Source: Clostridia bacterium (GTDB lineage Bacteria > Bacillota_E > SLMV01 > PUMD01). From it: DNA of 40,301 bases. A program made the translations under genes and the position numbers. Of this stretch, positions 8,615 to 16,394 are shown one piece after another (within the stretch, counting starts at the first letter, position 1; each line of letters opens with the position of its first letter). Where the stretch lies: positions 1 through 40,301 of the forward strand of contig PWUB01000329.1 in NCBI GenBank assembly GCA_003563755.1. The letters run 5' to 3'. The notes under the pieces were generated by a model, which was not told the DNA's origin, searched no databases, and saw only the letters and a list, made by a program, of their open reading frames with translations.

Positions 8615-9237
8615 CCACCGTCATCTTCTTCGCCGCGGCGTCTCTTGGCTTAATCGTCACCTGCAGCATTGCTCTCGGAGCCGGGACCCTTAGAGGTTTC
8701 GTACCTCGCCCCCTCATGTTTATCCTCCGCAGAGACCGGCGACGGCCGTTCATCGCCCAGCGGTGGTGGGCCAGGAGGAAGCTGCAGCAGAGGAGGCGCG
8801 AACTCGACAGAAGCGTCACGGCCTGGGTAGACCTCATGTATGTTGCTGCCGCGTCGGGGGCAGGTCTTCGGGATGCCGTTCACAGGACCTCCCGAATGAC
8901 GGAGGAACCCCTACGGGATGTGCTCCTCGATGCGCAGAGCCGGGCAGGTGTCGGCGGATCCCTGGTGGATCTCGTTGTGGCCGGACTGGAGAAAGAGGGA
9001 GGGGAGGCCTGTCGGCAGGTGGCGCACCTACTGTCAGATGCTTCCCGAAGGGGATCACCGCTGAGTTCAATACTGTCTGGCCTCATGAGCGATCTGCAGG
9101 AGCGGGAGAGGCACATGATCCGTGCCAGGTTGAAGACCCTCGGGTTGAAGATCACCCTGGGAACGGTGTTCCTCCTGCTTCCCCCGGCCTTTGTGGTGGT
9201 GCTGTTGCCCAGCCTGCTGACCTTCTTCTCCTGGTAG
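8611..9237 (+). CDS. tadC: Tad pilus inner-membrane platform protein TadC
   Basis: The second T2SSF platform protein, 208 residues. It has an N-terminal membrane helix (VIFFAAASLGLIVTCSIALGA), the cytoplasmic domain with the repeated pattern DLMYVAAASGAGLRDAV and HLLSDASRRGSPLSSILSGLM, and a hydrophobic C-terminus (TVFLLLPPAFVVVLLPSLL). Start GTG 8611 overlaps the tadB stop by 4 bp. It is the last machinery gene before the pilin, as in many Tad loci. Confidence 0.87.
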   Translation: MTTVIFFAAASLGLIVTCSIALGAGTLRGFVPRPLMFILRRDRRRPFIAQRWWARRKLQQRRRELDRSVTAWVDLMYVAAASGAGLRDAVHRTSRMTEEPLRDVLLDAQSRAGVGGSLVDLVVAGLEKEGGEACRQVAHLLSDASRRGSPLSSILSGLMSDLQERERHMIRARLKTLGLKITLGTVFLLLPPAFVVVLLPSLLTFFSW

Positions 9238-9274
9238 GATTTGTGCGGATGCGGCTCGAGAGGAGGCATCATCC

Positions 9275-9493
9275 ATGGCAGAAGCAGTGGGTATCTGGTT
9301 GCTGAAGATCTACCTCGCCGGCAGTAGGGCGGCGGAGTCGCTGCGAGAAGGTGAGCGGGGCGCGGCCACCGCCGAGTATGCTCTCATCCTGGCGGTGGTA
9401 GTTGTTGCCCTGATAGCGGCACTCGGTGGTCTTCAGAATGCCCTCAGTGAGAGGATAAATGACATTGTGGGGCAGATCCAGAATCCGAATTGA
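9275..9493 (+). CDS. flp: Flp-family pilin
   Basis: The 72-residue major pilin candidate. A leader of 29 residues ends in ERG, followed by AATAEYALILAVVVVALIA: the cleavage glycine, Glu at +5 and Tyr at +6 are the Flp hallmarks, and the hydrophobic stretch is the polymerisation helix. After prepilin peptidase cleavage the mature pilin would be about 43 residues. The leader is long for the family and partly hydrophobic (VGIWLLKIYLAG). ATG 9275 has AGGAGG eight bases upstream. A strong hairpin lies directly after it, which would fit higher pilin mRNA levels than of the downstream genes. No prepilin peptidase gene is present in the window. Confidence 0.9.
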   Translation: MAEAVGIWLLKIYLAGSRAAESLREGERGAATAEYALILAVVVVALIAALGGLQNALSERINDIVGQIQNPN

Positions 9494-9512
9494 GGTTGAT
9501 GAGTAGCGAGCT

Positions 9513-9553
9513 GGCCCGGAGACCCCCCGTGTTACTGGGGTGGTCTCCGGGCC
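9513..9553 (+). terminator. Hairpin after the pilin gene (attenuator or stabiliser)
   Basis: GGCCCGGAGACC (9513-9524) pairs perfectly with 9542-9553, and after a one-base bulge CCCC (9525-9528) pairs with GGGG (9537-9540), leaving an 8-nt loop. There is no U-tract; a C-rich stretch and then the tadE ribosome binding site (from 9558) follow. It likely acts as a partial terminator or 3' stabiliser that makes pilin mRNA more abundant than tadE/tadG mRNA. Confidence 0.6.
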
Positions 9554-9574
9554 CCCCGGGAGGTGAGTAGCCCT

Positions 9575-9991
9575 GTGAGACTACGTGTATCAAGACCAGC
9601 CGAGAGGGGAGCGGTGACAGCCGAGTTTGCCCTGATGGCCGGGATACTGTTGTTTTTTCTCATGATGTGCCTGGAGGTCGGGTTGATTCTGCACACCCAG
9701 CTGGTCCTGGCGAGCGCCGCCAGGGAGGGGGGACGACAGGCGGCGGTAGACGGTGGATGGTCCCCGCGGGTGCAGGAACGGGTGGTGAACCTCCTGGAGA
9801 TGGGAGGACTGGTGGGAGAGGCGGCCCTGATCAGTGTTCAACCCCAGACCGCAGCATACGGGCGTCCGGTGAACGTGCAGGTGATGTATCCTTATGAGGT
9901 CCGGTCAGGCATACTCCGTACCGTGCTTCCTGCCATCATCGATCTGCAGGCCCGGGTGGTGACGAGAAGTGAGAGGCTCGCAGCGGATTGA
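9575..9991 (+). CDS. tadE: TadE-like pseudopilin
   Basis: A 138-residue minor pilin-like protein of the Tad system. The N-terminus holds a class III prepilin-type motif, ERG followed by AVTAEFALMAGILLFFL, with Glu at +5, then a single membrane helix and the TadE pattern LASAAREGGRQAAVDGG. The C-terminal half is a soluble beta-rich region. GTG 9575 is preferred to the in-frame GTG 9563 because GGGAGGTGAG (9558-9567) is at the right distance only for 9575. Its end overlaps the next gene by 23 bp. Confidence 0.83.
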   Translation: MRLRVSRPAERGAVTAEFALMAGILLFFLMMCLEVGLILHTQLVLASAAREGGRQAAVDGGWSPRVQERVVNLLEMGGLVGEAALISVQPQTAAYGRPVNVQVMYPYEVRSGILRTVLPAIIDLQARVVTRSERLAAD

Positions 9992-10457
9992 CAGCAGACG
10001 GGGCGCAGCCATGCTGCTCATCCTACTGTGGCTGCCGGTGCTGATGACTGTCATGGCGCTGGCAATGGACGGTGGGCAACTGTTCCTCACCCGTCTTCGC
10101 CTCCAATCGGCGGTGGACCTGGCCGCCCTGGCGGCGGTACAGTCCCTCGACTGGGACCGCCTGGCTGAGGGAGAGGTGGTGCTCCTCGAGCAGGAGTCCG
10201 AGGATGCGGTTCGCGACTACCTGCATCAGAACCTCGTTTCTTTCACGAACGAGGAGCCGGTAGGAGTGTGGGTGTGGGTTGTGAACGCGCATCCAGGGGA
10301 TCCAGGGATTCACCCGATCACCGGCGAAGAGATACTCTATCCCACGGTGATCGTACGGTGTAAGGTGCGCGCGCCGCGGAGCTTACTTGGAAGCTGGGAC
10401 CAGGGCCCCGTCCTCAGGGCAGAAGCCGATGCATCCATCCGGCCGAGGAATGATTGA
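9969..10457 (+). CDS. TadG/TadE-like pilus assembly protein (Tad N-terminal domain)
   Basis: A 162-residue protein with an N-terminal RRGAAM motif and membrane helix (LLILLWLPVLMTVMALAM), followed by DGGQLFLTRLRLQSAVDLAALAAVQ, the typical start of Flp pilus-assembly TadE/G-like (TadG N-terminal) proteins. It is much shorter than full TadG because the VWA-like C-terminal domain is absent. Start GTG 9969 lies inside tadE. It is the last gene of the Tad operon; the glycine riboswitch region follows. Confidence 0.78.
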   Translation: MRGSQRIDSRRGAAMLLILLWLPVLMTVMALAMDGGQLFLTRLRLQSAVDLAALAAVQSLDWDRLAEGEVVLLEQESEDAVRDYLHQNLVSFTNEEPVGVWVWVVNAHPGDPGIHPITGEEILYPTVIVRCKVRAPRSLLGSWDQGPVLRAEADASIRPRND

Positions 10458-10475
10458 GCGCGACATAGCATAGAT

Positions 10476-10517
10476 CCCGAGGGGAGGTGACCGGGCCTGT
10501 AGATGCCCGGCCTCGGG
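10476..10517 (+). terminator. Stem-loop at the end of the Tad operon
   Basis: CCCGAGG (10476-10482) pairs with CCTCGGG (10511-10517) and CCGGGC (10491-10496) with GCCCGG (10505-10510), giving 13 base pairs in two segments with an 8-nt bulge and an 8-nt loop. The bulge itself reads GGAGGTGA, a perfect Shine-Dalgarno sequence. A-residues rather than T-residues follow, so intrinsic termination on this strand is uncertain. Confidence 0.4.
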
Positions 10518-10604
10518 TGTCAAAAAAATGCGGATCCACGGGAGGGATAAGGGGAAGGGTGGAGAATATACATTACAAGTGCAACCTTATATAAGGCGGA
10601 TGAT

Positions 10605-10782
10605 GGTTGCGGGAGAGTCGAGTGAGCGCGGCATGCTCGCACCGAAGGGGTCTAAACTCTCAGGTACGTGTACCGCAGCCGGACGCAACTCTGGAGAGAT
10701 CCGCCCATGAGGCGGGCACCGAAGGGGTAAGCCGGAGGATGACATCCGGTGAATCTCTCAGGTATAAGGGACAGAGGGATCT
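10605..10782 (+). ncRNA. Tandem glycine riboswitch (two aptamers)
   Basis: Two glycine aptamers stand in series in the gcvT leader. The core CACCGAAGGGG occurs at 10640-10650 and again at 10717-10727, and CTCTCAGGTA occurs at 10657-10666 and about 10755-10764, the hallmark pairs of this class. Aptamer I is closed by GTTGCG (10606-10611) pairing with CGCAAC (10684-10689). Aptamer II runs from about 10693 to 10782 and ends in the usual GGGACAGAGGG. The 3' strand of aptamer II overlaps the 5' arm of a terminator, so bound glycine should prevent termination and switch the operon on. I see no convincing sigma-A promoter between 10518 and 10600; a perfect palindrome (10585-10596) sits just upstream. 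Confidence 0.95.
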
Positions 10783-10811
10783 GATGCTCCGAGATCTCCA
10801 CTGTCCTTTTT
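10769..10811 (+). terminator. Riboswitch-controlled intrinsic terminator
   Basis: GGACAG (10769-10774) pairs with CTGTCC (10801-10806), and after a small internal loop 10776-10782 pairs with 10792-10798 around a 9-nt loop; TTTTT follows at 10807-10811. The 5' arm is shared with the closing stem of aptamer II, so ligand-stabilised aptamer and terminator exclude each other, as known for glycine riboswitches upstream of gcvT in Bacillota. Confidence 0.87.
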
Positions 10812-10937
10812 CATTGTGGACCCGGTGCTCCCGATTTGTGGTATTATGAGACCGGGCGTCTCCGGAGCGGTGCTGTAAGGTATCAGTATGGACTGTATTG
10901 ACGGCCTGTCGGACATACATAATCAGGAGGTGATGCC

Positions 10938-12050
10938 GTGCTGGATATGGATGCGCTTAACAGGACCCCGTTGTTCGAGTGCCACCAGGAGTTCGGCGGT
11001 AAGATCGTGGACTTCGGCGGCTGGGCACTGCCCGTACAGTACAGCGGCATTATCGACGAGCACCGCGCGGTGAGGGAGAGAGCGGGCCTTTTCGATGTGT
11101 CGCACATGGGCGAGATCCGGGTCACCGGGGTTGAGGCCGAGAAGTTTCTCAACTACCTACTGACAAACGATGTGCACAAAATTGCCGTGAACCAGATTCA
11201 GTACAGTCCCATGTGCTACCCCGACGGCGGGGTGGTAGATGATCTGTTGGTGTACAAGACGGGAGACAGTGACTACCTTCTGGTGGTCAATGCCTCGAAC
11301 AAGGACAAGGATCTGCAGTGGATCCTGGAACATGCGGACGGCTTCGGGGTTGAAGTGGTCGATGAATCGGACGATACTGCTCAGCTGGCCCTGCAGGGTC
11401 CAGCGGCCGAGCAGATTCTGACAGACCTGGTGGACGTGGACCTGGGGAGCATCGAGTACTTCTGGTTCCTGGATGAAGTGGCAGTTGCGGGTCACACCGC
11501 CCTGGTGTCACGCACGGGATACACCGGTGAAGACGGCTTTGAGATCTACTGCTCTCCGGAGGCGGCACCCGATATATGGGGCGCCCTGATGGACTCGGGT
11601 GAGGAGTTCGGGTTGATTCCTGCCGGCCTCGGTGCCCGCGACACACTGCGCTTTGAGGCAGCCATGTGCCTGTACGGTCAGGAACTGGGTCCGGACATCA
11701 ACCCGCTCGAGGCCGGGCTCAGCTACTTCGTCAGGCTCGGTAAGGACGATTTCATCGGCAAAGAAGCCCTGGCTGCAGTGTCGGAGCAGGGCGTACAGAA
11801 GAGGCTGGTCGGCTTCGAGATGGTTGACCGGGGGGTGCCGCGCACCGGCTATCCCATCTACGATGAAGCTGATGTGCAAGTGGGTCACGTCAGCAGCGGT
11901 TCCTTCAGCCCCACCCTGCAAAAGAGCATCGGCCTGGGGTTTGTTCGGCCGGAGCTGACCAGGAAAGGCACCACGCTGAAGATCGGTGTCCGCAAACGTA
12001 AGCTGCAGGCTGTGGTAGTGAGAACACCTTTTTACCAACGGGAGGGATAG
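10938..12050 (+). CDS. gcvT: Glycine cleavage system T protein (aminomethyltransferase)
   Basis: GcvT takes the aminomethyl group from lipoyl-GcvH, releases ammonia and passes the carbon to tetrahydrofolate to give 5,10-methylene-THF. The 370-residue protein is full length: N-terminal TPLFECHQ and GGKIVDFGGWALPVQY, DVSHMGEI, the RTGYTGEDGFEIY motif, the AGLGARDTLRFEA region, the late DFIGKEAL and a C-terminal beta-barrel (GHVSSGSFSPTL). Start GTG 10938 has AGGAGGTGA upstream. It is the first gene after the glycine riboswitch. The leader from the terminator to the start (10812-10937) has no gene; CCCGGT and ACCGGG at 10821 and 10851 could pair weakly. Confidence 0.97.
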   Translation: MLDMDALNRTPLFECHQEFGGKIVDFGGWALPVQYSGIIDEHRAVRERAGLFDVSHMGEIRVTGVEAEKFLNYLLTNDVHKIAVNQIQYSPMCYPDGGVVDDLLVYKTGDSDYLLVVNASNKDKDLQWILEHADGFGVEVVDESDDTAQLALQGPAAEQILTDLVDVDLGSIEYFWFLDEVAVAGHTALVSRTGYTGEDGFEIYCSPEAAPDIWGALMDSGEEFGLIPAGLGARDTLRFEAAMCLYGQELGPDINPLEAGLSYFVRLGKDDFIGKEALAAVSEQGVQKRLVGFEMVDRGVPRTGYPIYDEADVQVGHVSSGSFSPTLQKSIGLGFVRPELTRKGTTLKIGVRKRKLQAVVVRTPFYQREG

Positions 12051-12054
12051 AGTG

Positions 12055-12429
12055 ATGTATCCTGAGGATCTTCTTTACACTGAAAACCACGAGTGGATAC
12101 GCGTTGACAACGGTGTGGGCACAGTGGGTGTCACCTGGTACGCGCAGGACCAGCTGGGTGACCTGGTGTTTGTCGAACTGCCCGAGATCGATGATGAGTT
12201 TGCTCAGGGAGATTCCTTCGGCGTCATCGAGTCGGTGAAGGCTGTCGCCGACTTCTACATGCCCGCGGGCGGTAGAATCGTCGAGGTCAATGAGGAACTC
12301 CTGGATGCCCCCGAGATCATCAGCGAGGATCCGTATGGAGATGGGTGGATCGTGAAGGTCGAGCTGGAGGATCCGTCCGAGCTGGATACCCTGATGGAGT
12401 CCGACGAGTACCAGGAGACCCTCGAGTGA
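12055..12429 (+). CDS. gcvH: Glycine cleavage system H protein
   Basis: GcvH is the small lipoyl carrier that shuttles the aminomethyl intermediate between P, T and L proteins. It has the family pattern YTENHEWIRV, VGVTWYAQDQLGDLVFVELPE and the lipoylation site ESVKAVADFY with Lys62 as acceptor; 124 residues is the usual length. ATG 12055 has GGGAGGG eight bases upstream; the adjacent in-frame GTG 12052 is a possible alternative. Lys62 is the expected substrate of LipM and the LipS-type enzymes encoded downstream in the same operon. Confidence 0.96.
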   Translation: MYPEDLLYTENHEWIRVDNGVGTVGVTWYAQDQLGDLVFVELPEIDDEFAQGDSFGVIESVKAVADFYMPAGGRIVEVNEELLDAPEIISEDPYGDGWIVKVELEDPSELDTLMESDEYQETLE

Positions 12430-12453
12430 GTAATTCTGCGATTGGGTGATGAC

Positions 12454-13809
12454 ATGACATACCTTCCTAACACTGACCAAGATCGTCGCGCCATGCTCGA
12501 TGCCATCGGTGTCGAGAGCATCGACGACCTGTTCGCCTGCATTCCGGAAGAGGTCCGCTTTCGCGGCGAGATGGATATGCCGCCTGCCGTGTCCGAGATG
12601 GAGCTGGCACGCCACATGAAGGAGCTCGCAGGTCAGAACGCGGACACGGAGGAGTACACGTGCTTCATGGGAGGCGGCGCCTACGACCACTTTTTGCCCT
12701 CGGTTGTCGACCACCTGGTCTCCCGGGAAGAGTTTTACACCGCGTATACTCCGTACCAGCCCGAGGTGAGTCAGGGAACGCTTCAGAGCATATTCGAGTT
12801 CCAGACGATGATCAGCGAGCTCACGGGTATGGAGATCGCCAATGCCTCGATGTACGATGGAGCCACCGCGGTGATGGAGGCTGCCCTCATGGCCGGACGC
12901 GTCGTGCGACGGGGAGGGCAGCAGGTTCTGGTTTCCGAGTCCGTCCATCCCGAGTACCGGCGGGTGCTGCAAACCTACCTCCACGGCCTCGAGTGGGAGG
13001 TCGTACAGGTGCCGACCGCCGACGGGGTGACGGATCTGAAGGCCCTGCGGGACATGAGCGGCGACGACACCCTGGTGGTCATCGTGCAGAATCCGAACTT
13101 CTTCGGTCTCCTGGAGCCCGTCGACGATATTGCCTCCGCTGCCGGTGAAGCAGGGGGCGGCAAGGCGCAATTCGTGGTCGCCTGTGATCCCATTTCCCTT
13201 GCAGTACTGCGTCCCCCCGCCGCTTACGGTGCCGACATCGTGGTGGGCGAGGGGCAGCCCCTCGGAAACCCATTGAGCTTCGGCGGACCCTATCTCGGGT
13301 TCTTCGCATCGTATGCGAAACACATACGCCGGATGCCCGGCCGTTTGATCGGTCAGACGGTGGATGTCGACGGCCGCCGCGGCTTCGTCATGACCATGCA
13401 GACCAGGGAGCAGCACATACGCCGTGAGCGGGCCACTTCAAACATCTGCACCAACGAGGCACTCAATGCCCTGGCGGCCACGGTCTACCTGAGCCTCATG
13501 GGTAAGGAGGGTCTGCGTCAAGTAGCTACCCAGTCGCTGCAGAAGGCACATTACGCGGCAAAGGCGATCGACCAGCTCGATGGCTTCCGGCTCAAGTATA
13601 ACAGGCCCTTCTTCAAGGAGTTCGTGGTGGAGTGCGAGCGACCCGCTCCTGAGATCGTAGAGGCCCTCCTGGAGCACAGGATCCTGGCAGGGCTGGACCT
13701 GGGACGTTTCTACCCCGGTATGGACAACTCCCTATTAGTGGCGGTTACCGAAAAGAGGACCAGGGCCGAGATCGACGATTTCGTTGAGCGGTTGGAGGGA
13801 TCAGCATGA
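12454..13809 (+). CDS. gcvPA: Glycine dehydrogenase (decarboxylating) subunit 1
   Basis: The first half of the two-subunit PLP-dependent P protein, which decarboxylates glycine and loads the aminomethyl group on lipoyl-GcvH. The 451-residue product begins [15 protein letters not shown], the usual start in this family, which supports ATG 12454 over the in-frame TTG 12442. GGGTGAT lies close upstream. Other family patterns are [40 protein letters not shown] and [17 protein letters not shown]. It lacks the PLP lysine, which is in gcvPB. The stop overlaps the gcvPB start (ATGA), coupling equal synthesis of the subunits. Confidence 0.95.
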   Translation: MTYLPNTDQDRRAMLDAIGVESIDDLFACIPEEVRFRGEMDMPPAVSEMELARHMKELAGQNADTEEYTCFMGGGAYDHFLPSVVDHLVSREEFYTAYTPYQPEVSQGTLQSIFEFQTMISELTGMEIANASMYDGATAVMEAALMAGRVVRRGGQQVLVSESVHPEYRRVLQTYLHGLEWEVVQVPTADGVTDLKALRDMSGDDTLVVIVQNPNFFGLLEPVDDIASAAGEAGGGKAQFVVACDPISLAVLRPPAAYGADIVVGEGQPLGNPLSFGGPYLGFFASYAKHIRRMPGRLIGQTVDVDGRRGFVMTMQTREQHIRRERATSNICTNEALNALAATVYLSLMGKEGLRQVATQSLQKAHYAAKAIDQLDGFRLKYNRPFFKEFVVECERPAPEIVEALLEHRILAGLDLGRFYPGMDNSLLVAVTEKRTRAEIDDFVERLEGSA

Positions 13810-15305
13810 GCCGGAAGAACCCCGTCGAGGAGACCTCCGTCGTTGAACCTCTGATCTTCGAGATGAGTTCACCCGGGCGAACCGCGTACTCCCTGCCGCC
13901 GCTGGATGTGCCCGAAGAGCCGATCGAAAACCTGTTGCCCGAGGAGGAGCTGCGTGAGGAGGCCCCCGAACTCCCCGAGGTCTCCGAGGTGGACGTGGTG
14001 CGTCACTTCGTGCGGCTGTCGCAGCTGAACCACGGGGTGGACACCGGTTTCTACCCGCTGGGCTCCTGCACGATGAAGTACAGCCCCAAGGTCAACGAGG
14101 ATATGTCTCGGCTGAGTGGGTTCGCTGCCCTGCATCCCTATCAGCCTGAAACCATGGTCCAGGGGGCACTAAAGCTCCTCTACGATGCAGGCGAATACCT
14201 CAAGGAATTATCCGGCCTCCGCCACGTGACGTTTCAGCCGGCGGCCGGAGCCCACGGGGAGAGCGCCGGTTTGATGCTGGTCCGGGCCTACCACGAGGCA
14301 AAGGGAGAGGACCGCGCAAAGGTCATAATCCCCGACTCAGCCCACGGTACCAACCCCGCCTCCGCTGTGATGGCAGGATATACTACCGTGGAGGTGCCTT
14401 CGGATGAACGCGGCGGGGTTGACCTTGAGGCCCTCGAGGAGATCCTCGATGACCAGGTAGCAGCACTGATGCTGACTAACCCCAGCACCCTGGGACTTTA
14501 TGATGAGGGCATCCATCGGGTGAGCAAGATGGTCCATGACTGCGGCGGGCTCCTCTACTACGACGGTGCGAACGCCAATGCCATCATGGGCTATTCGCGC
14601 CCCGGGGACATGGGCTTTGACATCGTGCATTTCAACCTGCACAAGACCTTCAGCGCTCCCCACGGCGGCGGCGGCCCCGGTTCCGGGCCCATTGTGGTCA
14701 CCGATGAGCTGGCGCCCTATCTACCCGTACCGATGGTGAGGTGTGAGGGCGAGAGATACTACCTGGATCATGACCTGCCCGAATCCATAGGCCAGGTTCG
14801 ATCCTTCTACGGCAACTTCGGGGTGGTGGTCAAGGCTTACGCTTACATGCGCAGCCTGGGTGCCGAGGGCCTGACGCGGGTCAGCGAGGATGCGGTGCTC
14901 AACGCTAACTACCTGCAGGAGGCACTGAAGGATCACTACTACCTGGCCTTCGACCGCACGTGCATGCACGAATTCGTGCTGTCCGGGCGCGACCTGAAGC
15001 GGGAGCACGGTGTATCAACCCTGGATGTGGCCAAGGCGCTCCTCGATCACGGCATTCACCCACCCACCATCTACTTCCCCCTCATCGTCGACGAAGCCCT
15101 GATGATAGAGCCGACGGAAACGGAGAGCAGGGAAGCCCTGGATCAGTTCATAGAAGCGATGATACTCATAGCTCAAAGGGCTGCAGAGGATCCTGACAGC
15201 CTCCACGAGGCACCTGTTAGCACTCCGGTTCGCCGTCTCGATGAAGTCACTGCCTCACGTAATCCGGTGGTGCGGTGGACTCCAGAGGTTGACGGTGATG
15301 AGTGA
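13806..15305 (+). CDS. gcvPB: Glycine dehydrogenase (decarboxylating) subunit 2
   Basis: The catalytic half of the split P protein, 499 residues. Motifs include [24 protein letters not shown], the [10 protein letters not shown] segment and [19 protein letters not shown] with the PLP Schiff-base lysine K280. The split PA/PB form is typical of Bacillota and archaea. It overlaps gcvPA by 4 bp and the following radical SAM gene by 8 bp, so the lipoyl-assembly genes are translationally continuous with the glycine cleavage genes. Confidence 0.96.
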   Translation: MSRKNPVEETSVVEPLIFEMSSPGRTAYSLPPLDVPEEPIENLLPEEELREEAPELPEVSEVDVVRHFVRLSQLNHGVDTGFYPLGSCTMKYSPKVNEDMSRLSGFAALHPYQPETMVQGALKLLYDAGEYLKELSGLRHVTFQPAAGAHGESAGLMLVRAYHEAKGEDRAKVIIPDSAHGTNPASAVMAGYTTVEVPSDERGGVDLEALEEILDDQVAALMLTNPSTLGLYDEGIHRVSKMVHDCGGLLYYDGANANAIMGYSRPGDMGFDIVHFNLHKTFSAPHGGGGPGSGPIVVTDELAPYLPVPMVRCEGERYYLDHDLPESIGQVRSFYGNFGVVVKAYAYMRSLGAEGLTRVSEDAVLNANYLQEALKDHYYLAFDRTCMHEFVLSGRDLKREHGVSTLDVAKALLDHGIHPPTIYFPLIVDEALMIEPTETESREALDQFIEAMILIAQRAAEDPDSLHEAPVSTPVRRLDEVTASRNPVVRWTPEVDGDE

Positions 15306-16371
15306 AGCCACAGCGACGACAGGAGCGGCACCCCGCGTGCCGCTCCTGGATCGGATTATCGATCACCTGAAGTCCGGTCGGCATCGCAGGACAGCTGAGC
15401 TGCTCCAGGGCGCCGGATACCTGCGGCGGGTCCTCGCAGACCGTGAGCAGGCGGGTCTGCAGCCGCACTCATCCATCCTCTTCGTGTTCCCGGAGAACAC
15501 GGAGGCCGTCTCCTCCACCGGACACAGCTGCAGCCTCGACTGTGCCCACTGCCGGGGTCACTATCTCGAGAGCATGACTCCGATGGAGGAGCTGCCTGCC
15601 AGAATCAAGTCCGGGGTTACCGCCCGCAGCTGGCTGATCAGCGGCGGATGCGACGCCACCGGACGGATACCCCCGCTCCCGGAGCCCCTCATGCGTGCCC
15701 TGTCCCGGATAGGTAGACTGAATCTTCACGTAGGATCGGCGGATGATGTCGAAATCGAGATGGCTGCACGGTATGCTGACTGTATTTCCCTTGACATGAT
15801 AGGCTGCGATGAGACTATTCGACGGGTGATGGGGCTGGACCGAACCGCTAGAGACTATCTCAGCACGTATCAACTTCTCAGGGAGCGTCTCCATCCGGAC
15901 GTGAGCATCATTCCACACGTGGTGGTGGGCCTTGACGGGGGCAGGCTCCGTGGCGAATATGAGCTCATCGATGCCCTCGCTGAAGACCAACCCGAAGCCA
16001 TGGTGCTCCTCGTTTTGAGACCGACGCCGGGGACACCCATGGCAGAGGCCTCGCCTCCCGACCTTGATGATGTTTTCGAGTGCATGATGCATGCAAGGGC
16101 ATCCCTCGTCGACACCCAGCTGCACCTGGGATGTATGCGGCCGTCCGGGGGGTACCGACAGGCCCTGGATCTCCTGGCGGCGGCCTGCGATTTCGACGTT
16201 CTTGTTCAACCCACTCCCGCCGTTCGCAGAATCATGTTGAGGCCCGACAGCGAGGTGCAGGTCAGCTGGGGCGACGAATGCTGTGCCCTGTATCCGGCCT
16301 TGAAGCTGCACCGCAGACGGGGCCCGTTTTCGGACCTCACTGCTTTCAGGACCGCGGTACATGGTGGGTAA
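15298..16371 (+). CDS. Radical SAM protein, probable LipS1/LipS2-type lipoyl synthase component (first)
   Basis: A 357-residue radical SAM enzyme. CSLDCAHC (C78, C82, C85) is the 4Fe-4S-binding CxxxCxxC, followed by strands and helices of a BioB-like barrel ([57 protein letters not shown]). It is not LipA: the LipA N-terminal auxiliary-cluster motif and C-terminal RSSY are absent. In Thermococcus kodakarensis two BioB-like proteins, LipS1 and LipS2, together insert the two sulfurs into octanoyl-protein. Position between gcvPB and a second radical SAM gene followed by lipM makes the same role likely here. ATG 15298 overlaps gcvPB; the frame open further upstream is gcvPB sequence. I do not assign the number 1 or 2. 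Confidence 0.82.
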   Translation: MSEATATTGAAPRVPLLDRIIDHLKSGRHRRTAELLQGAGYLRRVLADREQAGLQPHSSILFVFPENTEAVSSTGHSCSLDCAHCRGHYLESMTPMEELPARIKSGVTARSWLISGGCDATGRIPPLPEPLMRALSRIGRLNLHVGSADDVEIEMAARYADCISLDMIGCDETIRRVMGLDRTARDYLSTYQLLRERLHPDVSIIPHVVVGLDGGRLRGEYELIDALAEDQPEAMVLLVLRPTPGTPMAEASPPDLDDVFECMMHARASLVDTQLHLGCMRPSGGYRQALDLLAAACDFDVLVQPTPAVRRIMLRPDSEVQVSWGDECCALYPALKLHRRRGPFSDLTAFRTAVHGG

Positions 16372-16394
16372 AGGAGAGAGGAGAGAGGGTATCC

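Noticed and set aside
10528..10849. Small plus-strand frames over the gcvT leader
   Set aside because: They run through the two riboswitch aptamers and terminator, whose conserved structure explains the sequence better.
10898..10923. TTGACG followed by CATAAT just before gcvT as a promoter
   Set aside because: The spacer is only 14 bp and the -10 would touch the ribosome binding site.
11905..13416. A 503-codon open frame on the minus strand opposite gcvT, gcvH and gcvPA
   Set aside because: It lies wholly antisense to three unmistakable genes. Long antisense frames are common in GC-rich coding DNA, and the product is His/Gly/Leu rich without any family pattern.
15298..16371. Assignment of the first radical SAM gene as biotin synthase or LipA
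   Set aside because: No biotin genes are near, the LipA-specific auxiliary cysteine motif and C-terminal RSSY are missing, and the context is glycine cleavage.
16080..16394. N-terminal extension of the second radical SAM gene from ATG 16080
   Set aside because: The extension is out-of-frame sequence of the preceding gene and reads as non-family residues.
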